A DNA stretch of 64,000 nucleotides from Bryopsis sp. KO-2023 (Eukaryota > Chlorophyta > Ulvophyceae > Bryopsidales > Bryopsidaceae), in assembly GCA_030272585.1 (NCBI GenBank), contig BSYQ01000008.1, positions 620,001-684,000 on the forward strand, given 5' to 3'. The notes beneath the pieces were generated by a model. It did not search any database, was not told the DNA's origin, and saw only the letters and a program-made list of their open reading frames with translations. Within the stretch, counting starts at the first letter, position 1. The number at the start of each line of letters is the position of its first letter. This document shows, one piece after another, positions 12,051 to 22,738 of this stretch. The translations under genes and the position numbers were made by a program.

Positions 12051-13781
12051 GGCGTCATATGGCCATTATCCAAATTATAAAAAAAGTGGCACAAGGATGC
12101 AAAAGAAAGCTCGCCTTTGGAGAGCGTTTTTTTTTTCAGGGTTAAGCAGAAATGGGAAAGAATGAAACCAAGGGAACGGGTCTGAATTGGAAAAACTGGC
12201 TGGCATGCAGGTCGGATAAGAATGGTGTGACAGGTTTTCAGATAGCACTTCCACGAAATCAGCAGCACCTCAGTTGCAAATACAGGATGACTAAACTAGA
12301 AGGAACTTTGGGAGCACCAGTGCCTTGGTGTTTTTATGTTCGTTTTCAGATATTGATTTTTGTTTACTACAAATGTAAATGGAGAGATTGTGTAAGTGAA
12401 TGCAGAGTGTCCCTCCTGATATATTGTTCCTCCCTTATGATCGATATCGTCTCCAAGAAAAAGAAAATCAACAGATTTAGCATTTGTTGAAATTGGAGCA
12501 GTGATAGCCTTGGGGTTCGTACAGCTAGATCATACCAGTCCCAGTTTTGAAAATGATGGAAATGATCCTATTATCTCACACACTTCATTTTCAACCAGGA
12601 GATTTCTACAAGCCAACAGCAATACATTCATATCCACACCAAAGACCACCACAATAGCAAGACAACTGTCATGCACTTCTTTTATTTTCCTCACATGAGC
12701 TTGCTCCCCCCAAACAGAAGAGAAACCAAGGGGTATGACATGAACTGTTGAAATCCGGCACTGCCACTACAAGAAAAGAGTGTGCAAGTTTCGGAACATC
12801 GCGAGACTAACAGCCAATGCCCCAAATCTCCCAGTTTCCAGGGTCAGACAGCACAAACCTCCAGTGTGTCTTCCCAGGACCAAGTGTTGCCCAACCAATT
12901 TGGCTCCCAGCCCAAATACCAGCATACTGTGTCAAACTAGAATGCCCATCCTACATCCATAGTCCAGTTTCACAAGTGTTATTTTCCAACAAAGATTTTA
13001 TTGTGTATCACAATCTCAGTAGTGGTTGGGTCTCTCCATCTCGGCCCATCAGAACTGATGATCCCACATGACCGACCCATGGCGTCCGCTCAGATGTACG
13101 TCGAAAATATGAAAGGGTCAATTCCATGATACATGAGCATAGGAAGAGAAGGTACACATGGAAAAAGGGCTGAAAATCGACTCTCAGATTGTTGCCGACC
13201 TGTCATGTGTGAGTGAGGGTTTGAAAACAAAAGTGAAACAAGAAAAAGAGTGAGATATAGGGGCAATTCTTTTAAGCATCAGACGTAGATGCGATGCGAT
13301 GGAAAAGAGTGATGATGAATATACACCAGAATCAACATTTGTTTTGAATCGTGCCAGATATGACTGGGTGCTTTGGTGTGTAGGAAAAGGGACCCTTTTT
13401 TTGAGAAAAAAAAATCGATTCCTTTCTCCTTCAAAACATCTTTAAACACACATTCATTTCACAGCGCATTTCCCTTTGATGTCACATGCCTTCCATGAAT
13501 CCCCAAGTTTTCATACACTCCACAGGAAAATAAAACAAAAAAAAAAGAATCAAATCAAACGAGTTCATGATCTTCAAAAAAGAAGGGGAAAAAAAACACA
13601 AATCTATCAATGTCGAACCAAAAAAAAACGAATGCATAGCATGGAAGCGAATACCGTTCCAACTTGATGAAAATCAAACAAAATATCAATATCAAATCAC
13701 CACCCAAAGGCCCTGTCATATGTTTTGGTTTTTCCATTTTTTCTGGGGAAAGCAAAGGAAAGCTCCCTTGATCCAGCTCAA
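12051..13781. other. Unassigned DNA downstream of the HCF173-like gene
   Basis: No gene is recognised. The last 400 bases are A-rich on the plus strand (T-rich in the sense of the neighbouring minus-strand gene) and probably include its 3' UTR. Confidence 0.4.
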
Positions 13782-16700
13782 TCAAGCTTTGACCTCCGCC
13801 ATTTCTTGTCGAGTTTTCACGACATCCTCCAGAATCTCTTTCTTTTCATCTTCCGTCACTGGGGATGGCGGCGGACAGGCAGCCGGAAACGGTGGAAGAC
13901 CAACCCTCACTCTTCTCCAGTCTGTGTCACACAAATCACACCCAAAAGGAGTGTGACTCACATCCCACCCAGTAACCAAGGAGAACAGCCACAGGGAAGG
14001 AAAAAAGAGATATCATCTTGCAGGGGGAAACAATCAATGGAGTCTGATTGCACCCACCCACCAACCACTCAACCAGGCTCAGATTTAGGAAAAACCAATC
14101 ATTGTTGCTAAATGAAAACGTCCGAATGTGCTGACCCCTCCTCCAACATGCATATCTGCTGATGGTTCCTCAATGAAATGCATCAAATGAATAATCAACA
14201 TATTTCTCCCTCACTTAAACCTACCGCGGCAAGCAGTTGAAAAATACAACAAACAAGAGAATAACCCAAAAACCCTCACCATGAACTTGCTGCAAGAAGA
14301 GCGCACGGAAATCTCCATCGGACATGGTCTTCCCTTTGGCTTCCCGGCCATATCCTCTCCGAACCTCGAAGGTTTTGTAGGCAGCCCCTGGCGAACGACT
14401 GGCATGCACAAGGGTCGAAGCCACCTCCCCCCTGGTGATCACTCCGATCATCGTGTCTCCCTGAGAAGCTTCCAGCAAGCAATCCTCCGTGCTGTCCTGA
14501 AACCCTAACGATCAAAACGCGATCCCCTCAGTCTGACAGCTCTGCTACCCAATGCTCCTTTTCTTCAAAACGTATCGTGGTTTGACCGAAACACCAGATC
14601 TCCGGCTCTGCTTCACAGGGTCTTCAAAGAAATGCAAAAACCTGCTGATTATTTCTGGAAAATCCACTTGAGGGGCTGTCAAGCACTCACCTGTGGACCT
14701 GACAATAGCATATGGCACCCCTGAATTTCGCAGCGCAATCTCGCCATCGTACTTGTAATTCAGCACACCACCAGGATTGAGTTTGATGATCGGGATCTGG
14801 TCTTTTCTCTTTTCCTTATCATCCCCAATAATTGCGTTTCGCTCCACACCGGCTGCCGAAAGCAAAACAACCCTGGGTCTGGCTGCTTTGTAAACACCGA
14901 TTCCACCCTGCACTTCCAGACTAAAAGGCTCCGGAGAGAACTTCGGGTTTGCCATTCCGTTGAAATCAAACCTGCTGGAGACCTGTGCATGCACAACAGA
15001 ATTTTCTACTTGACCCACTCGTCCTCAATTCATAATCTCAATATGGCCACCTTGTCAAGATGGCAGTGAACAAGCATTGATACTCTAGTATATCAGTTTG
15101 GCCTCTCCAAAATCAAAACCCTGCATGCAAGACAGATGCATGCGCACATCACCACATGCATGCTAGTCTGCATGCATCCACAATGCCGAATACATGCATC
15201 TACATAATTTCAACTACATGCACCTTAAAAAACAACAAAAAAAAAACATACATAAAATAGATATTAAAAAAAAAACCTCCCGTAATGCAGATGCATGCTC
15301 ACAAGGGCAAACCTCTTGACGTTAGCAAGATCCATGGGGCCCTCGGAGGGATCATATCGGGCTCTTTTCACCGGAACGAATTCATGCCACGGGATTCGAA
15401 CATCACACCACTGCCCAGAGGTTGTCTCAAAAGTCGCTTGATAAGTGCTCTCCGGAATATCCTCTTGAGGTTTCTGCAGACAAGGGGAAACAGGAGGAGG
15501 ATTGAGATCCCTTACGCATATGCACTGCTGTAAAATAAGGCGCAGAAGAGCATGACAGACAAAGTATTTGAAGAGGGGAATGGACCTCTTTCCTAGCTTT
15601 TTCTTCCGTACCGATTTGACGTTAATTTTGAAAATCTGGCCGTCACCCTTGACCCTCATAGCGATCCCATCGTAGTCAGACAAATCCTCAACATCCAACG
15701 AGACGGTGCGGTGTCCACAGAAGCCTCCTCCCTGTCCAAAACCAACATGCCCTTTATTTCATCACTGACATATATGCTTTCCAGGGCATTGATTAGTAAG
15801 GTCAAGAGGAGGGATGCTGGGAAAAAACTGAACGGCCTGACAACCTAAAAAAAAAACGAAGTGCCACACCAGCTTTTACCTCGACGACGACCTGCCCCGT
15901 GAAAACGATTCCGGATCCATCTTCTGATAAGGCCATTTTGCTCTCGGATTGACCCCCCATGATGACGTCGTCCAGTCTCTCCCATTTTGAAAGGTCCTTT
16001 GCAGAAACCATGTTCACAATCTGTTTTGGGGAGGTGTCTGCCTCGGGGAGAAACTTCTTCACGGCTGCAGCGATGTTCTGGACACCTGAAAGAGAAAAAA
16101 AAAGGGGGGAGGGAAAATATCACTATCGAGGTTTACACACAGATTTGATTTTCCTTGGGGTTTTCATGAGCCAGCTGTTTTGTAAACCAGGGACCATTTT
16201 GTACTTTCGATATGCATTCTGTGCAGGCTGCAGGCGACTGAAATGCATAGCATCCCGGGTGCATACGATTTTCTCAATTTCTTTTTCACGATCTTTGTCT
16301 GTCCATGCTATGGGTACATTTCTTTTTAACCTTTTTAAATTTTATTGTGCATTTTTACTTATTTATTTATTTACTTGTTATTTTTATTTTTTTTTTTTGG
16401 GGGGGGGGGGTTGGAGGAAGCTATACTTACCAAGGAAATCGACTTGCTCTGCTGCAGAATCCTGGGGACCTCTTCCAACGCAGACGATGACTCTTTCCAC
16501 CCCAGCAAATAGATCCTCCGTCAACGCATTTTCATCCACAAGATCAACACCTTCCTGAACAATAAGAGCCCCCTTGGATTTGCCTTGGACCCCGTCTGAC
16601 ACTCCGACTTCCGCCAAGGCAGCCAAAGTCTTTTCAGCAGATCTAGCCGCAGCCACTACCACTCCTTCGGAATCAACCAGCTGAAAACAACAGAAAGACA

Positions 16701-17898
16701 ATTCACCACGAGTAAAACAAACATCTCGAAAAACTGAGTCTGGGAGAAAAAAGATACGGTTGGATGAGTGTGGTTCTCTTCCAGGCAGTTTTCATTTTGA
16801 AAACAAGTCGATATTTTTTTGTGGCCCATTGTGGCCCCTTTTGGCCCCCCAAAAATCAGAATGGCAAATTTTAGGGCCACAAAAGGGCCACATTCACCCC
16901 TGGGCCACATCCAAGAAATCAATCAAGTTTCCACAAAAATCAAAACCAACAACATTAAGTAAATGCTAAATAAACACCAAGCCTTGTAATTTCTGTTTTT
17001 GAAGTTGGGGCCACATTCTATTTTTTCGGACAAATTGGGGCCACAAAAGGGCCACAACTGGATGAAACGGCCAAATTTAGGGCCACTTTGGGGCCAGTGC
17101 AATTGAAAAAAAATACACTGGTCATGACACCTACCTCCTTGACCACGAGACGGCCAACTCTTCCACTGGCACCGAAAACCAAAGTGGCGTTTTTCCTTGC
17201 GATTGCCATTTCGGAGCTGTCTTCAGAGTATTCGTCCGTATCACTGTTGCCTCCTCGAAACAAGCCAATAAACCTGTCCCACAACCCCGCTGCAAAATCA
17301 AAACAAGGAAATTATGTATTTGTTTCAGCGTCTGCTTCTTTTTTCTCCACATTTGCGCCACCCACACTGACAAAATTCGATCCACGAAGAGCAAATTTCT
17401 CATTTGAGATTTCTGACAAAAAGTTTCAGGTGACCTTTCTGAGACTGATACGAAACCATGTTGTTGCACAGAAAGGTTTTTTCTGTTCTTTTTGATATTT
17501 TCTAGGAAAGATGCCACTGAGAAAAATATAATAATCTGCCTTTGACAGTGGTAATATCCCCTGTGCATCAGCCAAACCCAACTGAAAAGCAAAGCAGAAT
17601 GGAAACCCCCTCATGCAATTGGGGGAAAGGAAACACAAAAACAACAAATACAAATACTTCACCACTCCGGCATGATTTTCTTTTCCTTTTATTATCTGAT
17701 CCAGCTCAAATTCAACAGGTTAGATTGGTTTTCAGTACCTTGGACCGTGAGGGGGGTCTGCCTGGACCTGGAGTTGATCGACGGAAGAAGAGGTCCGTGA
17801 TTGTGCAATGGAGATGTTGGTTTGCGATGGAGATTCAACACTCGATTTTGCAGCCCCACTCCTGGCTGCTGGACACGACCCGCAGAGCACCGGTGCAT
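13782..17898 (-). CDS. HCF173-like NAD(P)-binding/CIA30-domain protein, probably plastid-targeted
   Basis: Nine exons on the minus strand join in phase: 17898-17739, 17289-17135, 16680-16431, 16085-15880, 15731-15612, 15473-15277, 14971-14691, 14504-14280 and 13921-13782, giving about 577 aa. The basic, Ser-rich N-terminus resembles a plastid transit peptide. An atypical SDR Rossmann motif GASGRVGR lies near residue 90. A CIA30 domain (KWERLDDVIMGGQS, FCGHRTVSLDVEDLSDYDG, QWCDVRIPWHEF) is inserted at about 240-400, followed by the rest of the Rossmann fold and a Pro-rich C-terminus. This order is that of Arabidopsis HCF173 (psbA mRNA translation) and its relative At4g18810. I cannot tell which of the two it is closer to. 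The last donor/acceptor choices at exons 6 to 8 were fixed by phase. Confidence 0.85.
15115..15232. promoter_or_regulatory. Cluster of CATGCA (RY-like) motifs in an intron
   Basis: At least six TGCATG/CATGCA cores occur within about 110 bp, inside the intron between exons 6 and 7 of the HCF173-like gene. In land plants CATGCA is the RY element bound by B3 factors. The cluster is visible; function here is unproven and a simple-repeat origin is possible. Confidence 0.35.
16815..17096. repeat. GGCCAC-rich inverted structure inside an intron
   Basis: Within intron 2 of the HCF173-like gene, GGGCCACAAAAGGGCCAC occurs near both ends (about 16,873 and 17,037). GTGGCCC/GGGGCC words in opposite orientation are densely placed, so the strand can fold back on itself. 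It may be a foldback or MITE-like insertion. No clear target duplication was found. Confidence 0.45.
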
Positions 17899-18610
17899 TA
17901 CAACTAGAAGAAAAAAATACGAAAAAAAAATCTCGCTTCAGAAGGAAAATAAAAACACCTTCCACTGGATGCCAACTCGATGGATCAATCCTTGAGGAAT
18001 TTTATGCAGAGAAAAATAAATAAATAAATATATCAATATGTATTTTCACTGGATCTCTATACGAAAAAAGTGAGTTCTAAAGCAACTTGCCAAACTTGCC
18101 TCGTCCCCCCAAAAAAGGTACTGTGTCTGACTGTCAAGAACCAATCGTTTTGCACAGTGTAGGTTATTGCAAGATCTACTGTCTCTTGGTAAAGCGCCGG
18201 TTCATTTACTCTAGTTCAGTGTCAAAAATTACGCGCTCGATTGGTGGGGGGGGAGGGATCTTGATAGATCTTTTGCACCCTTGTCGTCGCCTTGCGCGAC
18301 GCTTCTTGTTGAGGATCAAACTCACGGAAAGCGTAGGCTCAACACGTTCAAGCGGGAGGTCGTGATCAAAGAGAGGTGTCCGTAGGTGAGAAATATGCAG
18401 CCGGCAGCTCTTTTTTCCGGTCCCCTGAGCAGGTTTTCGCTTCCTTTTACGAACTCGGCCAACTTGCCGAGGGTATGAGAATGACTCATCGAATCTCTTC
18501 CTGCGTCAGACAAATCGGGAAAAAATCTCTGTAAATGTATGCAGAATTTTGTAATGGGAGTGTGTGTGCCAGATTCTGCACAGTGCAGCTAGCTGGAGGT
18601 GGATCCAGGA
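17899..18610. promoter_or_regulatory. Shared divergent intergenic region
   Basis: 712 bp separate the start codons of two plastid-function genes transcribed away from each other. No obvious TATA box is seen close to either ATG. A GTGGGGGGGGAGGG tract lies near 18,244. It may be a bidirectional promoter. Confidence 0.45.
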
Positions 18611-21600
18611 ATGAGACGCCTTTGCTCCGTGAACTTTACCGGCCGCCTGTGTGGGTATTTGGTGCGGCCAATTTCTACAGCAAACGCTGCCCACGCTCCA
18701 AGAGCTCCAGGGGGGACCAAGGGTGTCAAACGAGGACGGAGTGCGGCGGTGAGGCAGGGTTTTTTTTTCGACCTCTTGCTGACGTGTCCTTTACAAAACA
18801 CCAAGGGTGAAAAACTTAATCTAAGCAACCCCTATAAAAGGGGAAAAAAAGCGATGGATGCCGACAATTGCCAGAGAATGTTGTTATTTGCATGCATGCA
18901 ATCTTATGATCAGAATTCGGAGGATTGGATGGAATGGAATGCATCACTTGGTGAATGAAGATGTGGACCTTTCAATCCAGCCTAAACTTTATAAACGTAT
19001 CTCTATGCTGTGGTTTTGATCAGGCCCTCAGCGATTCCAATGTCAGTGAGATATTGGATGGCTTAGATTTCTCGGATGCCCCTCCAAGAGTTCCGGAAGT
19101 GAGTCAAAATCTTGTCAGTTTCGTTTGAATTTCAGTTAACCAAAATGCATGCATGCTTGATGTACAGTCTTTCATTTTTCTTGTTCTGAGTAGCCAACGG
19201 AAACAAAACGATCAACCAGAATTTGGCTAGTCTTACTTGGCGCATGCATGTCATCGGGATGCAAACGATTTGGAAAAAAATGCAAAGGATGTGTGTCAGA
19301 GGTCTGCAGAGAGTTTTTCAAAGGCAAAAAAAAAGTCTGGGCATCCAACAAACCCAGTGGATGCTTCCAAATATCTCTGTTGGCGACACTTGATGTTTGA
19401 TTATCCGAAATTTGTTATGAAACATCAAGGTGGCCCCTGCAATTGCTCCGGCCCCTGTAGAAAGCGACTTTACCGAGGAAGAAGATGATAAGCCCAAGAA
19501 ACGCCTCCCTGCTGATGTCCGCTGTTTCGACACCGCAAGAATTTTTGTCAACTCTGGTGATGGGGGCAATGGATGTGTGGCATTCCGTCGAGAAAAATTC
19601 GTGGCCAAAGGTATGAATCAGCCTATCATTGCATTCCTCCAACATATCCCTCAGCTCCGCTTCCAGTGCCTTTTAGGTTTCCTGAAAAAATAGAAAAATC
19701 AACCCCCCCCCTTTCTTGGCGCATTCACATCAGTTGCAGAATTCCAACCATAGGTTGTGTTTCATTATAGGTGGGCCATCTGGGGGGGATGGTGGAAGAG
19801 GGGGCCATGTCTGGGCGGTTGCTGAGAGTGGATTGAATTCTTTGCTGAGTTTCCGCAGGCAAATACATTGGAGAGCAAAGAAGGGGACCCATGGGACCGG
19901 ATCAAATTGCACAGGCAGTCAAGGAGAAGACCTCTATATTCCCGTTCCCCCTGGAACCATCATTCGAATGAGGGATGCTGAGGAAGGCAGTCCACCATTA
20001 GCGGAGCTACTCCAACCCGGTGCGCTGCTTTTTTGTTTCTCTTTTGGGTGGGGGAGCCATGGTGTAATTCTTGGTGGCTGCTTTCGTTTGCATGGGATTT
20101 TGGAAGATTCAGCTATGCAGCAGAGGTAGACGATACCTATGCAAGGGTCACTAGTTGCAGTTGTTTTTTCTTGTTTCCATTTTTCAGGTGATAAGGCTGT
20201 CCTGCTGGCGGGTGGTAGGGGGGGTCGAGGGAATGCTTCTTTCAAAAGAGCCACCAACAACGCACCGACCATGGCTGAGAAAGGGGAGGCCGGGGCCGAA
20301 GCTTGGGTGGATTTAGAATTGAAACTGGTGGCTGATGTCGGGATCATCGGAGTGCCCAATGCAGGAAAAAGCACCCTGTTGTCCAGCTTGAGTGCAGCTA
20401 AACCTAAGGCAAGGGGGGCTGGAGTTCAAGGATGATTTTTGTATGTATGTGTGGGTTTGCCTAGGTTCCCACAGCTCTGAGGTTGATATCTTGACAAAAG
20501 AAACTGCTTTTCGTGCGCACAGATTGCCGACTATCCTTTCACGACGCTGGTCCCTAATTTAGGAGTTTGTGAGTTGGACTATCAAACCACCGTTTTTGCT
20601 GATGTGCCTGGGCTGCTGGAGGGGGCTGCGGAAGGTATTGGTTTGGGTCACGAATTCTTGCGGCATTGCATGAGGTGCAAAGCTCTGGTACATGTGATTG
20701 ACGGAACTAGCCGGGATCCCCTCGGAGACTTTGAGGTAAGTTTTTCCTGGTCACTCTTTCTTCTTGTAATGTTGGATGTTGGTATGTCCCAGATGGTCAA
20801 TCAAATAGGTAGTTCTTTTCCTCTCTTTAAAGCCCCTTCAGGGTAATGCAACGGTTGGACAAGGGAAAGGCATCTTTGTGCTAGCTGTGGGGAGAGAAAG
20901 GAGCTACAGCAGGGGTTTGGAGAAAGACGCTTAATTTTCCTGGCATTGTAGGCGATTCAACTGGAGCTGGAGCTGTTCAATCCTTCGTTGCGGAGGAAGC
21001 CTCAGGTGGTCTGTTACAACAAAATGGACATCCCTGACGCTGAGGAATTTTGGCCGGATGTGAAGGAGTGCCTAGTGGAAGCGGTGAGGACGCTTTAGGA
21101 AAAAGGATCTTAAATAGTTGTTACATACAAGTGGATAAATCTGTTGCTGATGAGCTGGATTTTGGTCTTCATGGGAAGCTGTTGGGAAGTTGCCCCATCT
21201 GCGAATTAAAACTCTGACTACCTGCATTCATCCATTCATCCATCAATTAGGAAAGCAAAAAGTGCATGTTTATGTAATTTCTTTCTTGCCATTTTTCCGG
21301 TTTTTGCCTCAGATTCTCAAGGATATATAAAGATCATCTATATTCTCAAGAATGTGAAATGTAGAATTTCCTGCATTTTACAGGGGGTGAAGAGTGAGCA
21401 CATTTTTCCGATCAGTGCTGTGGCCAGGACCGGCATCAATCCGGTTATTCGTAGAGCCAGACAGCTCTTGGCTGAATTGGAAGGTGACGAGGAAGGAACC
21501 GGCTGGGAAACGGTCACGAATGCATTGAATCACCAGTCCGTCCCAAAACCCTCGATCGAAGATGAGCGAGTGGAGAACTACACCATCGAAGAGCTCAAAC

Positions 21601-22064
21601 ATTTGACGCCCAAAGTTTGGATCATTCACGGGAAAGCTCTGGAGAGGTTCACCCAGATGACCAACTGGAACTACTACGAGTCCCTCAGGAGGTGAGTGGA
21701 TTTCACATCGCCAAAACAGAACCCTTGGTTGTTGAAAATGGTGGAGTCGACCCTCCACACCATGAAGCTCCCATCTGTCAGGGCGCTCGAGGAAATTTTC
21801 GTTTTCTCTAGCACTTATGTAGCTGCCCAACAGTTTGTCTTGTTGTTTTCCAGGTTTCATAAGGTCCTGGATGCAACGGGTATTACTAAAACCCTTCGGG
21901 AGCGGGGTATTAAGGAAGGAGATGATGTAGTGATTGGGGAAATGGAATTCAATTGGAATGATGACACCTCGGAAGAGTCCCTATATACGTCTTGGTCCGA
22001 GAGCAGGGCTTCCGAGGGGCGACCTCGGATGGGAAGAAAGAATTGGCCTCATATTGGCGGTTGA
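18611..22064 (+). CDS. Plastid Obg-family GTPase (ObgC/CPSAR1 type)
   Basis: Nine exons: 18611-18748, 19024-19098, 19430-19610, 19771-20019, 20188-20408, 20523-20735, 20952-21083, 21384-21691 and 21854-22064 (575 aa), all in phase. After a basic transit-like N-terminus comes the Gly-rich Obg fold ([26 protein letters not shown]). The GTPase domain follows, with G1 GVPNAGKST (about 269), G2 FTTLVPN, G3 DVPGLLEG, G4 NKMD (about 383) and G5 ISA. A C-terminal OCT-type region contains [19 protein letters not shown]. Plastid Obg proteins act in 50S ribosome assembly and plastid development. Exon 5 ends in a GC donor (AAG|GCAAGG). The ATG at 18611 was chosen because exon 1 joins exon 2 in phase 0. 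A TATA-like CCCCTATAAAAGGGG at about 18,829 lies in intron 1 and could mark an alternative start. Confidence 0.92.
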
Positions 22065-22738
22065 TGTAGCATTATTACAGAACAGAATTTCTTTTTTTTG
22101 GGGGGGGGTACGGATGAGGTTTTGTTGGTTTTGTAAATTTTGAGGTCCTGGCTTTCTGGGGAAAGGAGTTGGGGGAATGTCCGATTAACATGGCTGGGAT
22201 GAGATGACGTCCTTAAATGACGTTCTTAAATGATAGCATCTACATGGGACGTCACATTGACGTCTTAATCTGTCGAAATCCGTCACATCGATTATTCATC
22301 GGCCGCGCAATAGCGTCCGATTGCTTTCAATCGACCGGCTTTCGACAAAGGGGTCATTGGGCGAGGTTGTGCGCGGCAGCAAACCCAGCAGCCTTATTTT
22401 TGACCAGTGATTAAGCAGGCAGTAACGAGCCAAAATGACTTTGCTTGGGGGAATCTCAGCGCTCTCACGTCCCATCGTCCGCCAGGGCGAAACTCGGAAA
22501 GGAAGCCACCGTTCGCAATGACGGGAGTGACTGGGTTGCCAGGAACCCCATCCCGTTGACATTGTGTCGCGAAGCCAAAGCGCGCTGGACTTTACGCAAC
22601 TGCCGAGGCGTGTTCGTCAAAGTCGAGCGAGCTCACGGAATATAGCCTTCGACATTCAAAACCGGGGACGCGGATACAGCGTCGAGCGCTCGACCTCCGC
22701 GCAGGGCTGCTGAGCCGCAGCGCAATAAAACGAAGCGG
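22065..22738. promoter_or_regulatory. GC-rich upstream region of the trithorax gene with TGACGT sites
   Basis: Four ACGT-core motifs of TGACGT/GACGTC type lie at about 22,204-22,266, the kind bound by bZIP/CREB-like factors. The following 400 bases become GC- and CpG-rich up to the start codon. This is a likely promoter; binding is untested. Confidence 0.45.

Noticed and set aside
18829-18958. Alternative plastid Obg start after the TATA-like CCCCTATAAAAGGGG
   Set aside because: The ATG reading after it has no donor that joins exon 2 in phase, whereas the ATG at 18,611 does.
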